This document shows positions 1 through 10,251 of a stretch of 64,000 bases of DNA, one piece after another. Numbering within the stretch: position 1 is the stretch's first letter; each line of letters opens with the position of its first letter. The notes under the pieces were generated by a model that was not told the origin of the DNA, did no database searches, and saw nothing but the letters and a program-made list of their open reading frames with translations. The position numbers and the translations under genes are program-made. This DNA comes from Scortum barcoo (Eukaryota; Chordata; Actinopteri; Centrarchiformes; Terapontidae), in NCBI GenBank assembly GCA_023238725.1, contig CM041546.1, forward strand, positions 9,913,028 to 9,977,027, in the 5' to 3' direction.

Positions 1-496
1 TCTTGTTAATTAATTTATTTGTTAGTCTTTTAGTGCTTCTCCTCAAAACATTATCACTGTTTTCTGTTGTGTTTTGTCAATCTTTTGTCATCTAATGTTG
101 TAGTGCTTTGGACATCAGGTCTACTGTAATGGGTATAGGAACTGACACAGGATGAACAGTGGGAAAAACTTGCAATCCAATGTATGAAGATACATTCAGC
201 ATCAACAATATGAGATGTAACATGTTTAAAAATGTTTTCATATTATGTAGATTAAGAAAAAAGTATGAACCACTACTTCTTGCTAATTAGTATTATGTAA
301 ATATAATTTTTGGGACACGGGATTGTAGTGGGACAATCCAGGCATTTATCTTGGATGACTCACTCCTTACACTCCCTTGGCACAGAGCATTTCCTTTTCA
401 GTGCTTTCTGAACAAAACAACGTTGTCCACACGAAAGAGACCACTTATTCAAACATATGAAAATAACTATAAATCCCCTCTTTTGCCAGCACCTTC

Positions 497-565
497 TCAT
501 GTCATGCTAAAAGTGGACCTGTGTTTGATCTGGCTTTAGAGACAAGTCCCACTGGATAAGCAACC
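497..565 (+). repeat. Short dispersed direct repeat, copy A
   Basis: This stretch resembles 5358-5424. The two share an identical 21-nt core at 534-554 and 5396-5416 and roughly three-quarters identity upstream of it, including TCATG.CATGC and CCTGTGT.TGATCTG. Copies lie about 4.9 kb apart in the same orientation. The family is unknown. Confidence 0.6.
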
Positions 566-611
566 TTAAAGACCTGCCTAACTGACAGTGCCAGCCAGGT
601 ACACCGACTAA

Positions 612-800
612 TGGCTCTGGCTGATTGTAAACTCAAAGACCCCAGCCAGCAGGGACTGGAAGACCTGGGTGGAAAGGAAGGCGGAGGAGGACAAGTTCAA
701 GCAGCAGTCTCATGGAGGATTCACCACTGATAACATTCTGGAGGAGAGAGCGTCTGAGGGCAATGAAAGCGAAGAGAGTGCAGTGAAAAGCTTGTCATAA
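612..800 (+). CDS. Probable last coding exon of an unidentified gene (3' end only)
   Basis: A reading frame open from 612 to a TAA stop at 798-800 has protein-like composition: a basic/aromatic start (DWKTWVERKAEEDKFKQQ, codons from 654), then HGGFTTDNILEERASEG, then an acidic Ser/Glu tail ending VKSLS. No ATG begins it and an in-frame stop lies at 609-611. It therefore reads as a terminal exon entered by splicing, most likely after AG at 651-652, or after the AAG ending at 638. The pyrimidine tract before either acceptor is weak. I do not recognise the protein; the charged tail would suit the cytoplasmic C-terminus of a membrane or adaptor protein, but that is a guess. The rest of the gene would lie left of the window, convergent with zbtb32. 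It could also be a chance open frame. Confidence 0.5.
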   Translation, partial: WLWLIVNSKTPASRDWKTWVERKAEEDKFKQQSHGGFTTDNILEERASEGNESEESAVKSLS

Positions 801-3737
801 CAGTAGCAAGTAGAAGGCATTCTGCACAAGGTTCAAATGTAGCCTATTTATTTATGTTATAGTATTTAAACTGAATAATTTATCAATGAGGAACTTCTAG
901 ATAGGCCTTTTTCACAGAAGACGTATTGACATGTCATAGTCGGAGAAGCACAGGTGTAAATAAAAAAAGTAACGATGGGCTGAATGCTGTCTCTAGGTGA
1001 CCTTTTAGTATTTCAGCTTGCTTTAAAATGATGTTTTAACCCCTATCATTTTTTTTTTATTAAACATACAGTTGATGGTGATGTAAAAGAAAGAGGCTAA
1101 AGCTGCATGTCTCAGGCAAAATAAATTGCATCCTCATGAGTTGATGATCATGAAGAAGACAGAAAAATAAAGGAGCATTGCTCTTGTACTGCAGTGTAGA
1201 GATGGTTAGTCCTTGAATTGTAAGCATGATGAGGAAAAAAGTAAGATCCAATCATATATAAAATAAAATAACCCTGTTTTGCTGCTGAGATGAATCTTAC
1301 TCTTACAGTACATTTTCACTTTTAACATTACAAGAGAAAAGGCTGTGAGGATGAGAATTAATGACTTGGGTGGGGTTGCTGGAGGACATGCCAAGTATTT
1401 AGATTACAGTAGATGAACATGATGTGGAAAGGCCAAATGAGGATACGAGCCTTCAAATTGCTACACAGGCTTACACGCCTACAAGCGGATTATCAGTCGT
1501 GTACCATACACATGTCAACTCAGGGATCCTGACACAGGCCACAGAACAACAAATGCTGATCACAACTTTAGATATGCTGCTGAGTCAGTGCAATTGAAGA
1601 ACTCTTTGTGTGCTGAAGCTGAATTAAAAAGGAAGAACAGAAAATTGCAAAGCACAGGCACTTTATGAGGTAAAGAGTCTGGTCTGTTGAACTGTTGGGT
1701 ATAAAGCATGAGTGTGCACTTGCCACTTTTTACAATTCCTAAATGCAGTTTCTCTTGCAATGTTCACAATTCACAGAAATAAACATTCACAAACACTACA
1801 TACACATAATTTAACTCGTGAGCCAAAATTCAGGTAAGGCATTACTGTACACGCTGCATATGGCAGACTGAGAAAGAAAGATGACACTTAATGACCTTTT
1901 CTCAGCAAAGTTTACAATTTATGACTTGACGATCATTAATGTCAGCATGTGTAGTGATAGGGATATTTGGACGGTATACAGTTAGAAATTGTTTAAGTCT
2001 TTGTATGTAACTTTTAGACTATCTGACCACCATGCATGTTGAAAAATGACATCATGACCTGTGTGTTAAAATGATGCCAGAGTTCATATGGGAGTTGAGA
2101 ACATGTTGCATTGGATTTTCTAGGAAAAAACAAAAATCAGTCTTCAGGCTGTTGAACTGAGGGTTGTCAGGGAACATAATTTTTAAAGTGTAAATCTGTT
2201 CATGTGTTCTCACACACTGGCAACACAAAACACTTGTGCTAAACAATTGTGCTATGCTATGAATGCTATGAATGATAAAAGGAAGTTGTGGTCAGCTGTG
2301 CCCTGTTCCCATGATGCTCTTATCTGTACAAATGACAAAGAATTTGCATGATAGCTGTCATGTGTAAGCTTGTTTATTTGATGCACTATTAGTATAAAAC
2401 ATGGCATATTGACCCATTAAAGCCTATACATGAAAAAAGAAGAAAATTGAGATAACTTTTATTTTCTACCCATATTCATTAAGATAATGCTGCACAAATC
2501 AAGAGATAGCTTTCAGTGGAAACAGGCAAGGAAAGCTTCATCTAGGAAGCAATGTGCATGGTTACACACTACACACATACATATGAGGACTAAGAGATAA
2601 CTTCACACTCATAAAACTTGTGTGATGCTTTCAAAGAGGTTGCTGTATACCACTTGGTGTTCAATTTTCAGACACATTTACTCAGTATGTTCGTGCCTTT
2701 TTGCTGTAAGCTCGCAGCCTGGCGTCACTCACAATGCAGAAAATCCACTGATGTAAAAATAAAAAACAAGAAAATGCCAAACTATTTTTTGTCACTGGCT
2801 ACCCAGCTACAGAAGCCTGTTATTTTCCAGAGTGAACCTGAGCAGAACGTTTAGTCCTCCACAATTTCTGACTGTCAGTGTTCTGTAAATGCAGCCCTCC
2901 TAAAACTTTTTTACTGCTTCACTATTATGGGATTTGGCTGACTTTTCTTAACAAGGCCTGATGTCTTGTTGGCTGATGCTGTTGAAAACCCTCCAATCCT
3001 CCTCTTTCTGCTTTCCTCTGAGAGTAACATAACACATTACCAGAACAAAGGGGCTATTCTAAAAGATGAAAGAGATACGTTTGAGTTTTAATTTGAAGAT
3101 ATAATGCATCATAGTAAATATGGAGACAGTTTATATGGTCCAACACATAATAATGATCTTTTGTCTGGCTGCAAACGTAATATCTCAGCCACTGGTTCCA
3201 TTTTCACATGGTGACGCATTTGTGTACACTACTACAGAGAAAAACAGATTGTTACAGTGGTAGCCCTCATGAGGGCACTATAAACCAAAGTCAAACTTAC
3301 AAAGTTTACACAAGCGGCCCAATAATTCTGAAAGTAAGAGGCAAGAAGTTATTTGAGCTGTCAATGTGGCTTTAATGCATGTACATGACCTAATGTGAAA
3401 TGCACACTTTCAGTACCTTTTCTGACATGCCATTGGAAATTAGTGCTGCTGTGCAGCTGTGAACGTGACTACAGAGCAGATTCAGTTTGTGTGAGTTGTG
3501 TGGTAGCCCCAGTTTGTGCCTCTCATGTAAAATTATAACTTCAAAATGTGGTACATGTGGTCGAAAGACCGTCTGAGCTTTTCACACATGGCCAGGGATC
3601 TATCATTCAGAAAAACTGACGCTTTGCTCGGTGACTCAAATGTGAGTAACAGTACATGGGTTGGGGGGGCACAAACTAAAGCTACACCTATGAGAACTTG
3701 TGTACAAAGAGGTGGTGTCTGTGTTGTGAGGAGTGGC
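801..3737. other. Convergent intergenic interval including the zbtb32 3' UTR
   Basis: No coding exon was seen on either strand. The zbtb32 3' UTR must start here, just below its stop at 3738. Candidate minus-strand poly(A) signals are ATTAAA at 3371-3376 and AATAAA at 2458-2463 and 2373-2378; none is clearly favoured. The left part would hold the 3' UTR of the unidentified + strand gene. Confidence 0.5.
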
Positions 3738-3967
3738 TCAGATGTGTGAGATGTACAGGTAAGTGTTGCTGATGCTCCAGTCGGGGGGGAAGTCCTGCAC
3801 TGCGTGGCTCTTGATGTGTCTCTGCATGGCGACTAGGCTGCTGCAGAACTCCAGGCACACCGTGCACTGGTAGGGCAAGGCGCCGCCGTGAGTGCGCAGG
3901 TGCTTGATCATGGCTGAGTAGTCCCGTGAGCGCTGGCCACACCGACGACACTCAAAGGGTTTCTCTC
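3738..3967 (-). CDS. zbtb32: zbtb32 last exon (zinc fingers 2 and 3, stop)
   Basis: The acceptor is TTGAAG with a good pyrimidine tract, and TGA lies at 3740-3738. It encodes finger 2 (C435, C438, H451, H455), finger 3 (C463, C466, H479, H483) and a short aromatic tail. Confidence 0.9.
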
Positions 3968-6900
3968 CTTCAACCAGAAACAACAAAGAGGGAACGGGGG
4001 GCAGGAAGGAAGACAAGGTGTCTAAAAGCGTATTCATAGCCAGTATTCAACCATTTGTTCATTTTTGTACTGTTGTTTCACTTGACTGCAATTTATAGGG
4101 TGAAAGTATTTCCTAGTGGGAGATGAATTTGTTTATTTAAACAAATTAATTGACTAAACTGGGCCCCTTTTATGCAAATCAACCAGTTATGCACAACTTG
4201 TACATGTATGTAAGATCTCATCTTTGATTATTTGTTTAAGTAACAATAGATTTTAGTAGATTAAAAGATATCAACACTCATTCCTAACAAAAAACGCATA
4301 ACATTAAAACAGCTAATCTTTTGCAATAGCAGCTTTTGAAAGTGTATGTGTGGTCTAAAAAGATACAACGTGTAAGGTTTGCATTTTTCAGTTTTCTACC
4401 TAAATTCCTATTTAGGTTTTAGATGACATAACACATTAAGATTACTTTTAAAATATTATTATTGGATGAGATTTCATCTTAATTTTGCATTCTATCTGTG
4501 GCTTTATACATTTTAATCAATTTACAACACTTGTTCACGTAATACTGTTATACTGTCATAACACTCCAGCACACAGTTTGCAAAGAACTTGCTTAACAAA
4601 TGTAATCCATCACAGTGAATATGTCACCTTGTGTTACAGTCACTGTGTGATGATGCAGCTGCAAGTGTACATCTAGAAATAATGCAGCTTTAAAAGCGCA
4701 CATGTTCACTGTTGATCGATGGATTTTCTATGTCACGCAAGTTTCAGGTCTGCATGTTTCAAGTGCCTGTAAAGTGAGTTTCATCACAGTATCACAATGA
4801 GTGTAAACCATCACTTGCCTGGAAGATGGTCAGAAATCACAAACACAATAGTGTGTTGTGGAAGATCGTCAGCAATATGTGTCCCCAGTATGTCTCAGTG
4901 GTGGAAAGTAATTGTGCACATTTACTCAAGAACTGTACTGTTTTGAGGTACTTGTAGTTCACTTGAGTTTTTCCATTTTCTGCCACTTTATGCTTCAACT
5001 TCACCAGGTTATATTTATGTGTTAACTTGAGTTACTTTGGAGACTGATATTATTAATATAAATCAAATCAAATAATAAATTATGGTGTGTGTATGGTGTG
5101 TACAATAGAATAATCTACCAAGCAGTATATAAAGTAATTTAAATTAGTTTCACCTTTAGCTGCAACATTTATTTTTCTGAAATGAGACATTCTGAATACT
5201 GAGTGTTTTTACTTTGGTAAATATATCTTAATGCCAGTACTTTTGTCATTTTATGTTTGCACTGTATTTCTGCACTGTGGTAATGTGTTCTTTTTCTTAT
5301 TGTTCCCAGTACTTCTTCCATCGCTAATACTTTATAGTAACTGGTCTAAAACAACTTGTCATGCCATGCAAATGACAAACCTGTGTCTGATCTGCCTTTA
5401 GAGACAAGTCCCACTGATGAGGCAATGTCAGACTAAGACTACTAATGCAATAGTGAGTGCTTTTGTACTCATGTGTCATTTTTCACCTGATGGCCCACTT
5501 TATCTGACTTCACTTTATAACTGTTTTATAACTAAAACATATACTGAATACTGAAATGATCTTGGAGATTATATATAGTTTTTTTTTTCTTTTTTAATCT
5601 AAAGTCCTGCATTTTTAAAACTAGGATTATTAGCAATCATTGTGGTTAAGGTATAGTGTTAAATCTTAACATTTGTCATATCCAACCAGTGAATACTCAG
5701 CTGCACCACAAGTCACAGAGCTGAGGTTTAGAGTTTTAAGAAAATATATGTATAAATATCCACCTGAAGTTATTTCTCTTTTGGTATCAGATAAAGTATG
5801 AACAGTCTCTATGAATGGACTAGCAGCGCACTGATTGTGGTTCATGCTGCGCCACATCACCTAAACAGTTTGCCTACCTGTGTGAACTCGGTGGTGTGTG
5901 TCCAGTTGATGTTTCAGGCTGAACTTCTTGGAACAGTGCTGACACTGATAAGGTTTTTCTCCTCTGTGCTCTTGTCGATGGGATTGCGGTTCATGCTGCG
6001 CCACATCACCTCTTCCACAGAATCGACACCCTGCACAGTCCTTTCCTGCATATGCGAACAACAAGTGGGGGGAAAACAGGTGAAGGTGCGAACACTGTGG
6101 TGGGGTACGGGCCCTCAGTGTCCTGTGGCCTGGCTGTTGACAAAAACATCATTTTATGATTTAAAAACTCTGTGGTTTGTTTCATTTTTTTTGTTGTTTT
6201 TTTTTGTTTGTTTCACAGCCAGCGGTCCTGTGAAAGTATCATGGACTAAGATGGAACCGCTACGTGTTCATTCATGTTTACCGTCAAACACAGTAATGCA
6301 TCTGAGTTTATTGAGTGTGCTTATTGTTTTCTTCTTTACGCTTTTGTTATGCATAAATAACTTTTGTTTAGTCCTTATAGGTAAACACCATAAAGAGCAG
6401 TAAGATCTATATTTCACAATCAAAATGACCAATTACTGTAAGAGACTTAAATTCACTTTAGAGCTGCAGTAATTAGTCAGTGAATAAATTAGTAAATCAA
6501 GAGGAAACAAATTGGCATATGATTTGATAATTAATTAATCAATCAATCAGTTAATTGATCAAATCTCTAGTTCAAGCTTCTGTAGTGTGATGCTTTTTTT
6601 CAGTTTTATAGCATTGTAAATTGAATATTTTTGAGGTTTGGGCTGCTGGTTGGATAAAACAAGGCATTCAATGGGGTGTGTTTTTACCATTTTCTAACAT
6701 CTTATGGACCAAATTATTGATTTATGAACTGAGAAAATAATTAATAATAATAATTAATTGATGATGAAACAGTCCAGACTTTTGAAACCTGCTACAGTCA
6801 AAAGTCACATTCAGGATTATAATACATAGTGAGCTCCTTGGTAAAATACCAAATCTAAAAAATAATTACAGTTTATCACATAAGGTTTAGAACAATATAT

Positions 6901-9900
6901 CAGTCAGATACACACTGGATCAGATAGACACATATCTGACTGATATTCTATTTCTAGTCGGCATCCTGTTGAAGACAGTATTCAGTTTGAACAAGTCTAC
7001 TTTCCTGTCACACTGCACACGTCTCGTTGTTAGTGAGCCTTTTAAATTTACACAAAGGTGTGATTTTGAGGTTAAGGTAGCACCTCTGAAGCCTCTCAGT
7101 ACCTTATATTTTTTAGCCTCTCTCAAGTGAAAACCTGGACCTCATAGTATAGACAGGATGCTGAAATAGGTGCAAGGGGAGGCTATAGTAGGGGAAACTG
7201 AGAGAAAGAGAATAAACCACAACAATTGAACACTCACCACTCTAAACACAACTTGCCAAAACTTTTTGTCATCAGCAAGTTTCCTGTCCAATATTTCTCT
7301 TCAGTTCTCACTTTAAAAGACCTAACCACTTAAACAGATAATCCTTTCATTTTCATTGACCTTATTAGCAAATGGTAATATCATTTCAGTGGGAAGCAAA
7401 GGCAAAGGCAAATAGAACATCACATAATCACACTCAGTGCAGGTGCTTAAATGCATAATTTATACTCTTTTTTTATGTGCTGTCACACTTTATCTAATTA
7501 TATTTGCAATTACTGCTATTATTGTCTTCCTATAGAACTGAAAGAAAGGAAAGTAATAAAGTTATTACTGTGCTAACTGCACTGAAAGCACAGTTTTACC
7601 AGAGTCTAATCTTTTGAGGCATGAACATAATGTTCCAGTGAGTAGTGATATTAATGTCAGATTAAAGCATGTTTATCAGTGTGATTATACACAAACTTTC
7701 ACACCCGCATGTGCGCGTACGCACATGCGCGCACACACACACTCTCACAAACTGTTGGTTTGGCTCATTTGTTGTTTTATTCCAGTGACTTACATATACA
7801 TTAGAACAACTCAACTTATAGGATTTTTGGGGCATAGGACAAACCACTGTTGCGATGCAGTACATACTGTACTGCATGTATCTAGCTGTATCTAGTAACC
7901 ACACTACTGCTCCTGCTGCACCATGCTCTCAAAACCACAAGTCTCTTTATCACTTTCCATTGCGTAGCTACGTAGCTGGAGTCTGCAGAGGTTAGGGGTC
8001 ATGACAAGAACTGTCTTACTATCATGTCAAGCTGATCGGTTCTGCACAGGACAACCGCTGCTGCAGCCTTGATCTTACTGTAGCGTAATAATACCATGTT
8101 CATTGTGTTGTAAGTTTTATGTTTGTCATAATCATATCATTACCTGATGGTGTGGAGGCCGACTCACGCAGCACTGGATCACAGAGGAGGCTTGTGCTGC
8201 AGTGCTGGCAGTCTTTAACTTTCTCTGCGCTGGCTTTGGGTGCATCATGGTAGCTGTGGAGAATAGTTATGATGAAACTGTTTGAAAAAGTCTATTTGTA
8301 TCTTTAACAATTAAGAAACTGATCTTCTTTTTGCTCCAATGCAACACTTCAGCAAAGAAACATAAAATGAGTAAAGGTCTCACTTGAAAAGTGTTTACTT
8401 TACAACATTACGTGTTATCACAGGTTGCATCCTTAAACACCCTTTCCTTCCTCTTCATCCCCAACCGCAGTTTTTTTAGTGCTCATTCAGGGTAAAAGCT
8501 AATCTAACTTTCATATAAAGTGAGAGCACTCAAGAATAGTTTTTTTTTCCACAAAGACACATGAATGTTTTGAGCAATTTCTTGTGGTGCAGACGAGGCT
8601 GATCTAAACAGTGAAACCGTATTTCAGTGGGTGGAAAATCTTGAATTCTGTAAAGGAGGGGAGAAATTTAGGGGGCTCCCCTTTACACACTAAGGCTGGT
8701 TAGACTGTTAAGACGACTGTGTGCATAGACTTGAAAAAAGGAGGCAAATCACCTCAAGAACAAAGTCAAGTGGTTGCACCACCATAGTATTAGAAAAGGA
8801 CAGTGGTGAATTAATTTAGTATATGATGAATGTGATCTAATCTAATCCAACAAAAAAGTTCCAGTATTTATTTAGATTCACTGGAAAATGGTTTAGTATG
8901 TCTTTTGTTATTTGTACTGTGATTGGTCTGAAAAATAGGTTTGTGGTGTGTAAAAAAAAATGAGTTTGACTGACTAGGACTGGCAGGGAAGGGTTAACAG
9001 GTGAAACTGCTCTAGTTGGAAAGTGCAGGAGGCTCAATCACGCATATCTACCCAAGCAGCAGTGAGTCAGTAGTTGTAGCTGTCGCAAGGGAACATTTGA
9101 GCTAATTGGGGGATTCTAAATGACTCTGTTAGTGGAAAAACAAGGAGATTGTGACTGAAAATAAAAAAACAAACAGTTTCCAAAATCAAATTAAATGTCC
9201 AAGCGCAGACTTACCTTGTCTCACTGGTTTGAATGGTCCCGGTAAATGCTCTCTGGCTGGGTTTTTTTCTTTTCAGCAGGCCTTGCTTGATAATGTTCCC
9301 CATCCCTGTAGATCCAGTGTAAAGGTTTTGTGTATAACACGGATGAAAGCCTGAGTAGCCCATTACAGAGCTTTGAAAATGGGAGCTAAGCAGGGGAAAC
9401 ATGTGGGGGTTGGTGAGGGAGAATGGATACGGTACAGAGGACTGGTTCGGGGACTGCAGGGGGTGAGCTGCAACTAAGTTTGAATAGTTCTCTATTCGCC
9501 TCAGGGTGCTCAGAGAGCTCCACATGTTTGTAGGGAAAGTCCAAGGAGAGGAGAAAGACGAACTGCTTCTGGCGGGCCTGGTGATAACACTGTCTCTGTC
9601 ATAGGTTACGGCTGACACGGGGGCCTGTCTGGGCTTCTTTCTCGGGGATGGCGGACTGTTGTGGTTCTTAGCAGGATCGGAGAGGTTTTCCATGACAATA
9701 CTGCTACTTGCATCTTTTACTGGGGGAGAAGCCCCTTGGAGTTTCTCCTCTTGAACTGGGCTTTCTTTTTGCTTTTGGTCCGTCTCCTCTGCACTTTCTT
9801 TTTTGTCTTTGACATCTGCGATTTCCTCTCTGTTACTCAACTCTCCGGCTCTGCAGTGGAGACTGTCCAGGTGCTTCCGGCACTGGTCCTCCAGCGGCTG

Positions 9901-10221
9901 CATCTCCAACAGCTGTGCAGCTCTGAGCAGCAGGTGCAGGTCATCCATGGACACCTCAAGAGTCTGTGTGTAGGTGAAGTCCAAGACTTGCTGGAAAGTA
10001 TGGGGCGAGAAATACTCTAGAGTGCAGTGGACAGGGCTGTCTTTGTCTCCTTGGGCTAGCTGCTGTGCAAGTCTTCGGCTAGCACACGCCAGCACGAGCC
10101 GATGAGCCCTGAAAGTTTGACTCTTTACTGATATTATGGCATCACAGAGCGACCCTGAGCGACGTAAAGCATCTGCCTGCTCCAGGAAGTGGAAGTATTG
10201 GGTATTGGTGATTCGCATCAT
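3738..10221 (-). CDS. zbtb32: Zinc finger and BTB domain-containing protein 32 (four coding exons)
   Basis: Predicted nuclear transcription repressor of the BTB-zinc finger family; mammalian ZBTB32 (FAZF/PLZP/ROG) restrains lymphocyte activation and cytokine genes. Coding join on the minus strand: 10221-9215, 8253-8144, 6045-5878, 3967-3738 (1515 nt, 504 aa; human is about 487). Phases agree at every junction (2, 1, 1). The BTB/POZ domain spans about residues 8-118 (LCDAIISV, FRAHRLVLAC, QVLDFTYTQTLEV). A Ser/Pro-rich linker carries basic stretches PRKKPRQ (193-199) and KRKK (317-320). C2H2 fingers lie at 407-427, 435-455 and 463-483, all C-x2-C-x12-H-x3-H. The finger texts (QRSRDYSAMIKHLRTH) and the ending PPDWSISNTYLYISHI match ZBTB32 better than its relative ZBTB16. 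The start is the first of two adjacent ATGs, just before the BTB domain. An extra atypical finger precedes the first classical one. Confidence 0.88.
4896..5325 (+). mobile_element. Nonautonomous DNA-transposon-like element (MITE) with inverted ends
   Basis: It opens with CAGTGGTGGAAAGTA and closes with GTACTTCTTCCATCGCT, imperfect inverted complements. The interior (TTTACTCAAG, GAGGTACTTGTAG, CAGTATATAAAGTA, GAGTGTTTTTACTT) matches a short repeat I know as very abundant in percomorph fish genomes. It has no coding capacity and is diverged, so it is old. No clear target-site duplication was found and I cannot name the superfamily. Confidence 0.75.
5358..5424 (+). repeat. Short dispersed direct repeat, copy B
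   Basis: Partner of 497-565 with an identical 21-nt core at 5396-5416. It lies some 30 bp beyond the inverted-repeat element. Confidence 0.6.
5833..5862 (+). repeat. 30-nt duplicate of a zbtb32 exon 3 segment in the adjacent intron
   Basis: Positions 5833-5862 match 5982-6011, inside exon 3, at 29 of 30 bases in direct orientation. The copy lies 16 nt beyond the exon 3 donor. Confidence 0.85.
5878..6045 (-). CDS. zbtb32: zbtb32 coding exon 3 (atypical finger and zinc finger 1)
   Basis: A 168-nt exon, phase 1 to 1, between a TGCAG acceptor and a GTAGGC donor. It holds a perfectly spaced but core-less finger (C379, C382, H395, H399), the linker RGEKPYQC, and classical finger 1 (C407, C410, H423, H427). 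The next finger begins after the phase-1 junction at HTGEKPF. Confidence 0.9.
6461..6770 (+). repeat. Dispersed fish repeat of the ATTAATCGATTAAT type, copy 1
   Basis: The ends are rich in ATTAATTAATCAATCAATCA-like text. The interior reads TGAATATTTTTGAGGTTTGG and GGATAAAACAAGGCATT. This resembles a common percomorph interspersed repeat; diverged copies of the same family and orientation occur near 41455 and 46690. No coding potential. Confidence 0.65.
7707..7742. repeat. Alternating purine-pyrimidine tract with a 22-nt palindrome (Z-DNA candidate)
   Basis: 36 nt alternate purine and pyrimidine without a break. The first 22 nt are arms GCATGTGCG and CGCACATGC around CGTA, running into a (CA)n stretch. 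Confidence 0.8.
8144..8253 (-). CDS. zbtb32: zbtb32 coding exon 2 (linker)
   Basis: A 110-nt exon, phase 2 to 1, between a CCACAG acceptor and a GTAATG donor. It encodes residues 336-372 of the linker. The Cys-rich stretch DCQHCSTSLLCD (350-361) has a C-x2-C pair but no paired histidines. Confidence 0.82.
8254..9214 (-). other. zbtb32: zbtb32 intron 1 (between coding exons 1 and 2)
   Basis: 961 bp with normal splice ends. I see no exon, repeat or regulatory motif that stands out. Confidence 0.7.
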
Positions 10222-10251
10222 TTCTGAACTTTGTTGAAATAAAATAAAACT
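9215..10251 (-). CDS. zbtb32: zbtb32 exon with start codon and BTB domain
   Basis: The exon opens after a strong pyrimidine tract and CAG acceptor (10254-10252), has 30 nt of 5' UTR, and starts coding at 10221 (ATGATG). It encodes the BTB domain and the low-complexity linker, and ends at a GTAAGT donor (9214-9213) in phase 2. At least one further noncoding 5' exon must lie upstream; I could not place it. Confidence 0.88.

Larger units (their letters stand above)
3968..5877 (-). other. zbtb32: zbtb32 intron 3
   Basis: No exon is seen. It contains a 430-bp inverted-repeat element (4896-5325), copy B of a dispersed direct repeat (5358-5424), and a 30-nt copy of part of exon 3 (5833-5862). Confidence 0.75.
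6046..8143 (-). other. zbtb32: zbtb32 intron 2
   Basis: No exon is seen. It holds a dispersed repeat at 6461-6770 and an alternating purine-pyrimidine palindrome at 7707-7742. Otherwise it is AT-rich sequence. Confidence 0.7.

Noticed and set aside
5798..6403. 201-codon + strand open frame
   Set aside because: It is antisense to zbtb32 exon 3 and runs through its introns; the fingers on the minus strand explain the sequence.
3738..10221. Assignment as ZBTB16 (PLZF) or ZBTB44
   Set aside because: PLZF has nine fingers; here there are three classical fingers with the ZBTB32-type C-terminus. ZBTB44 neighbours ST14 in human, but its BTB and finger text as I recall it does not match.
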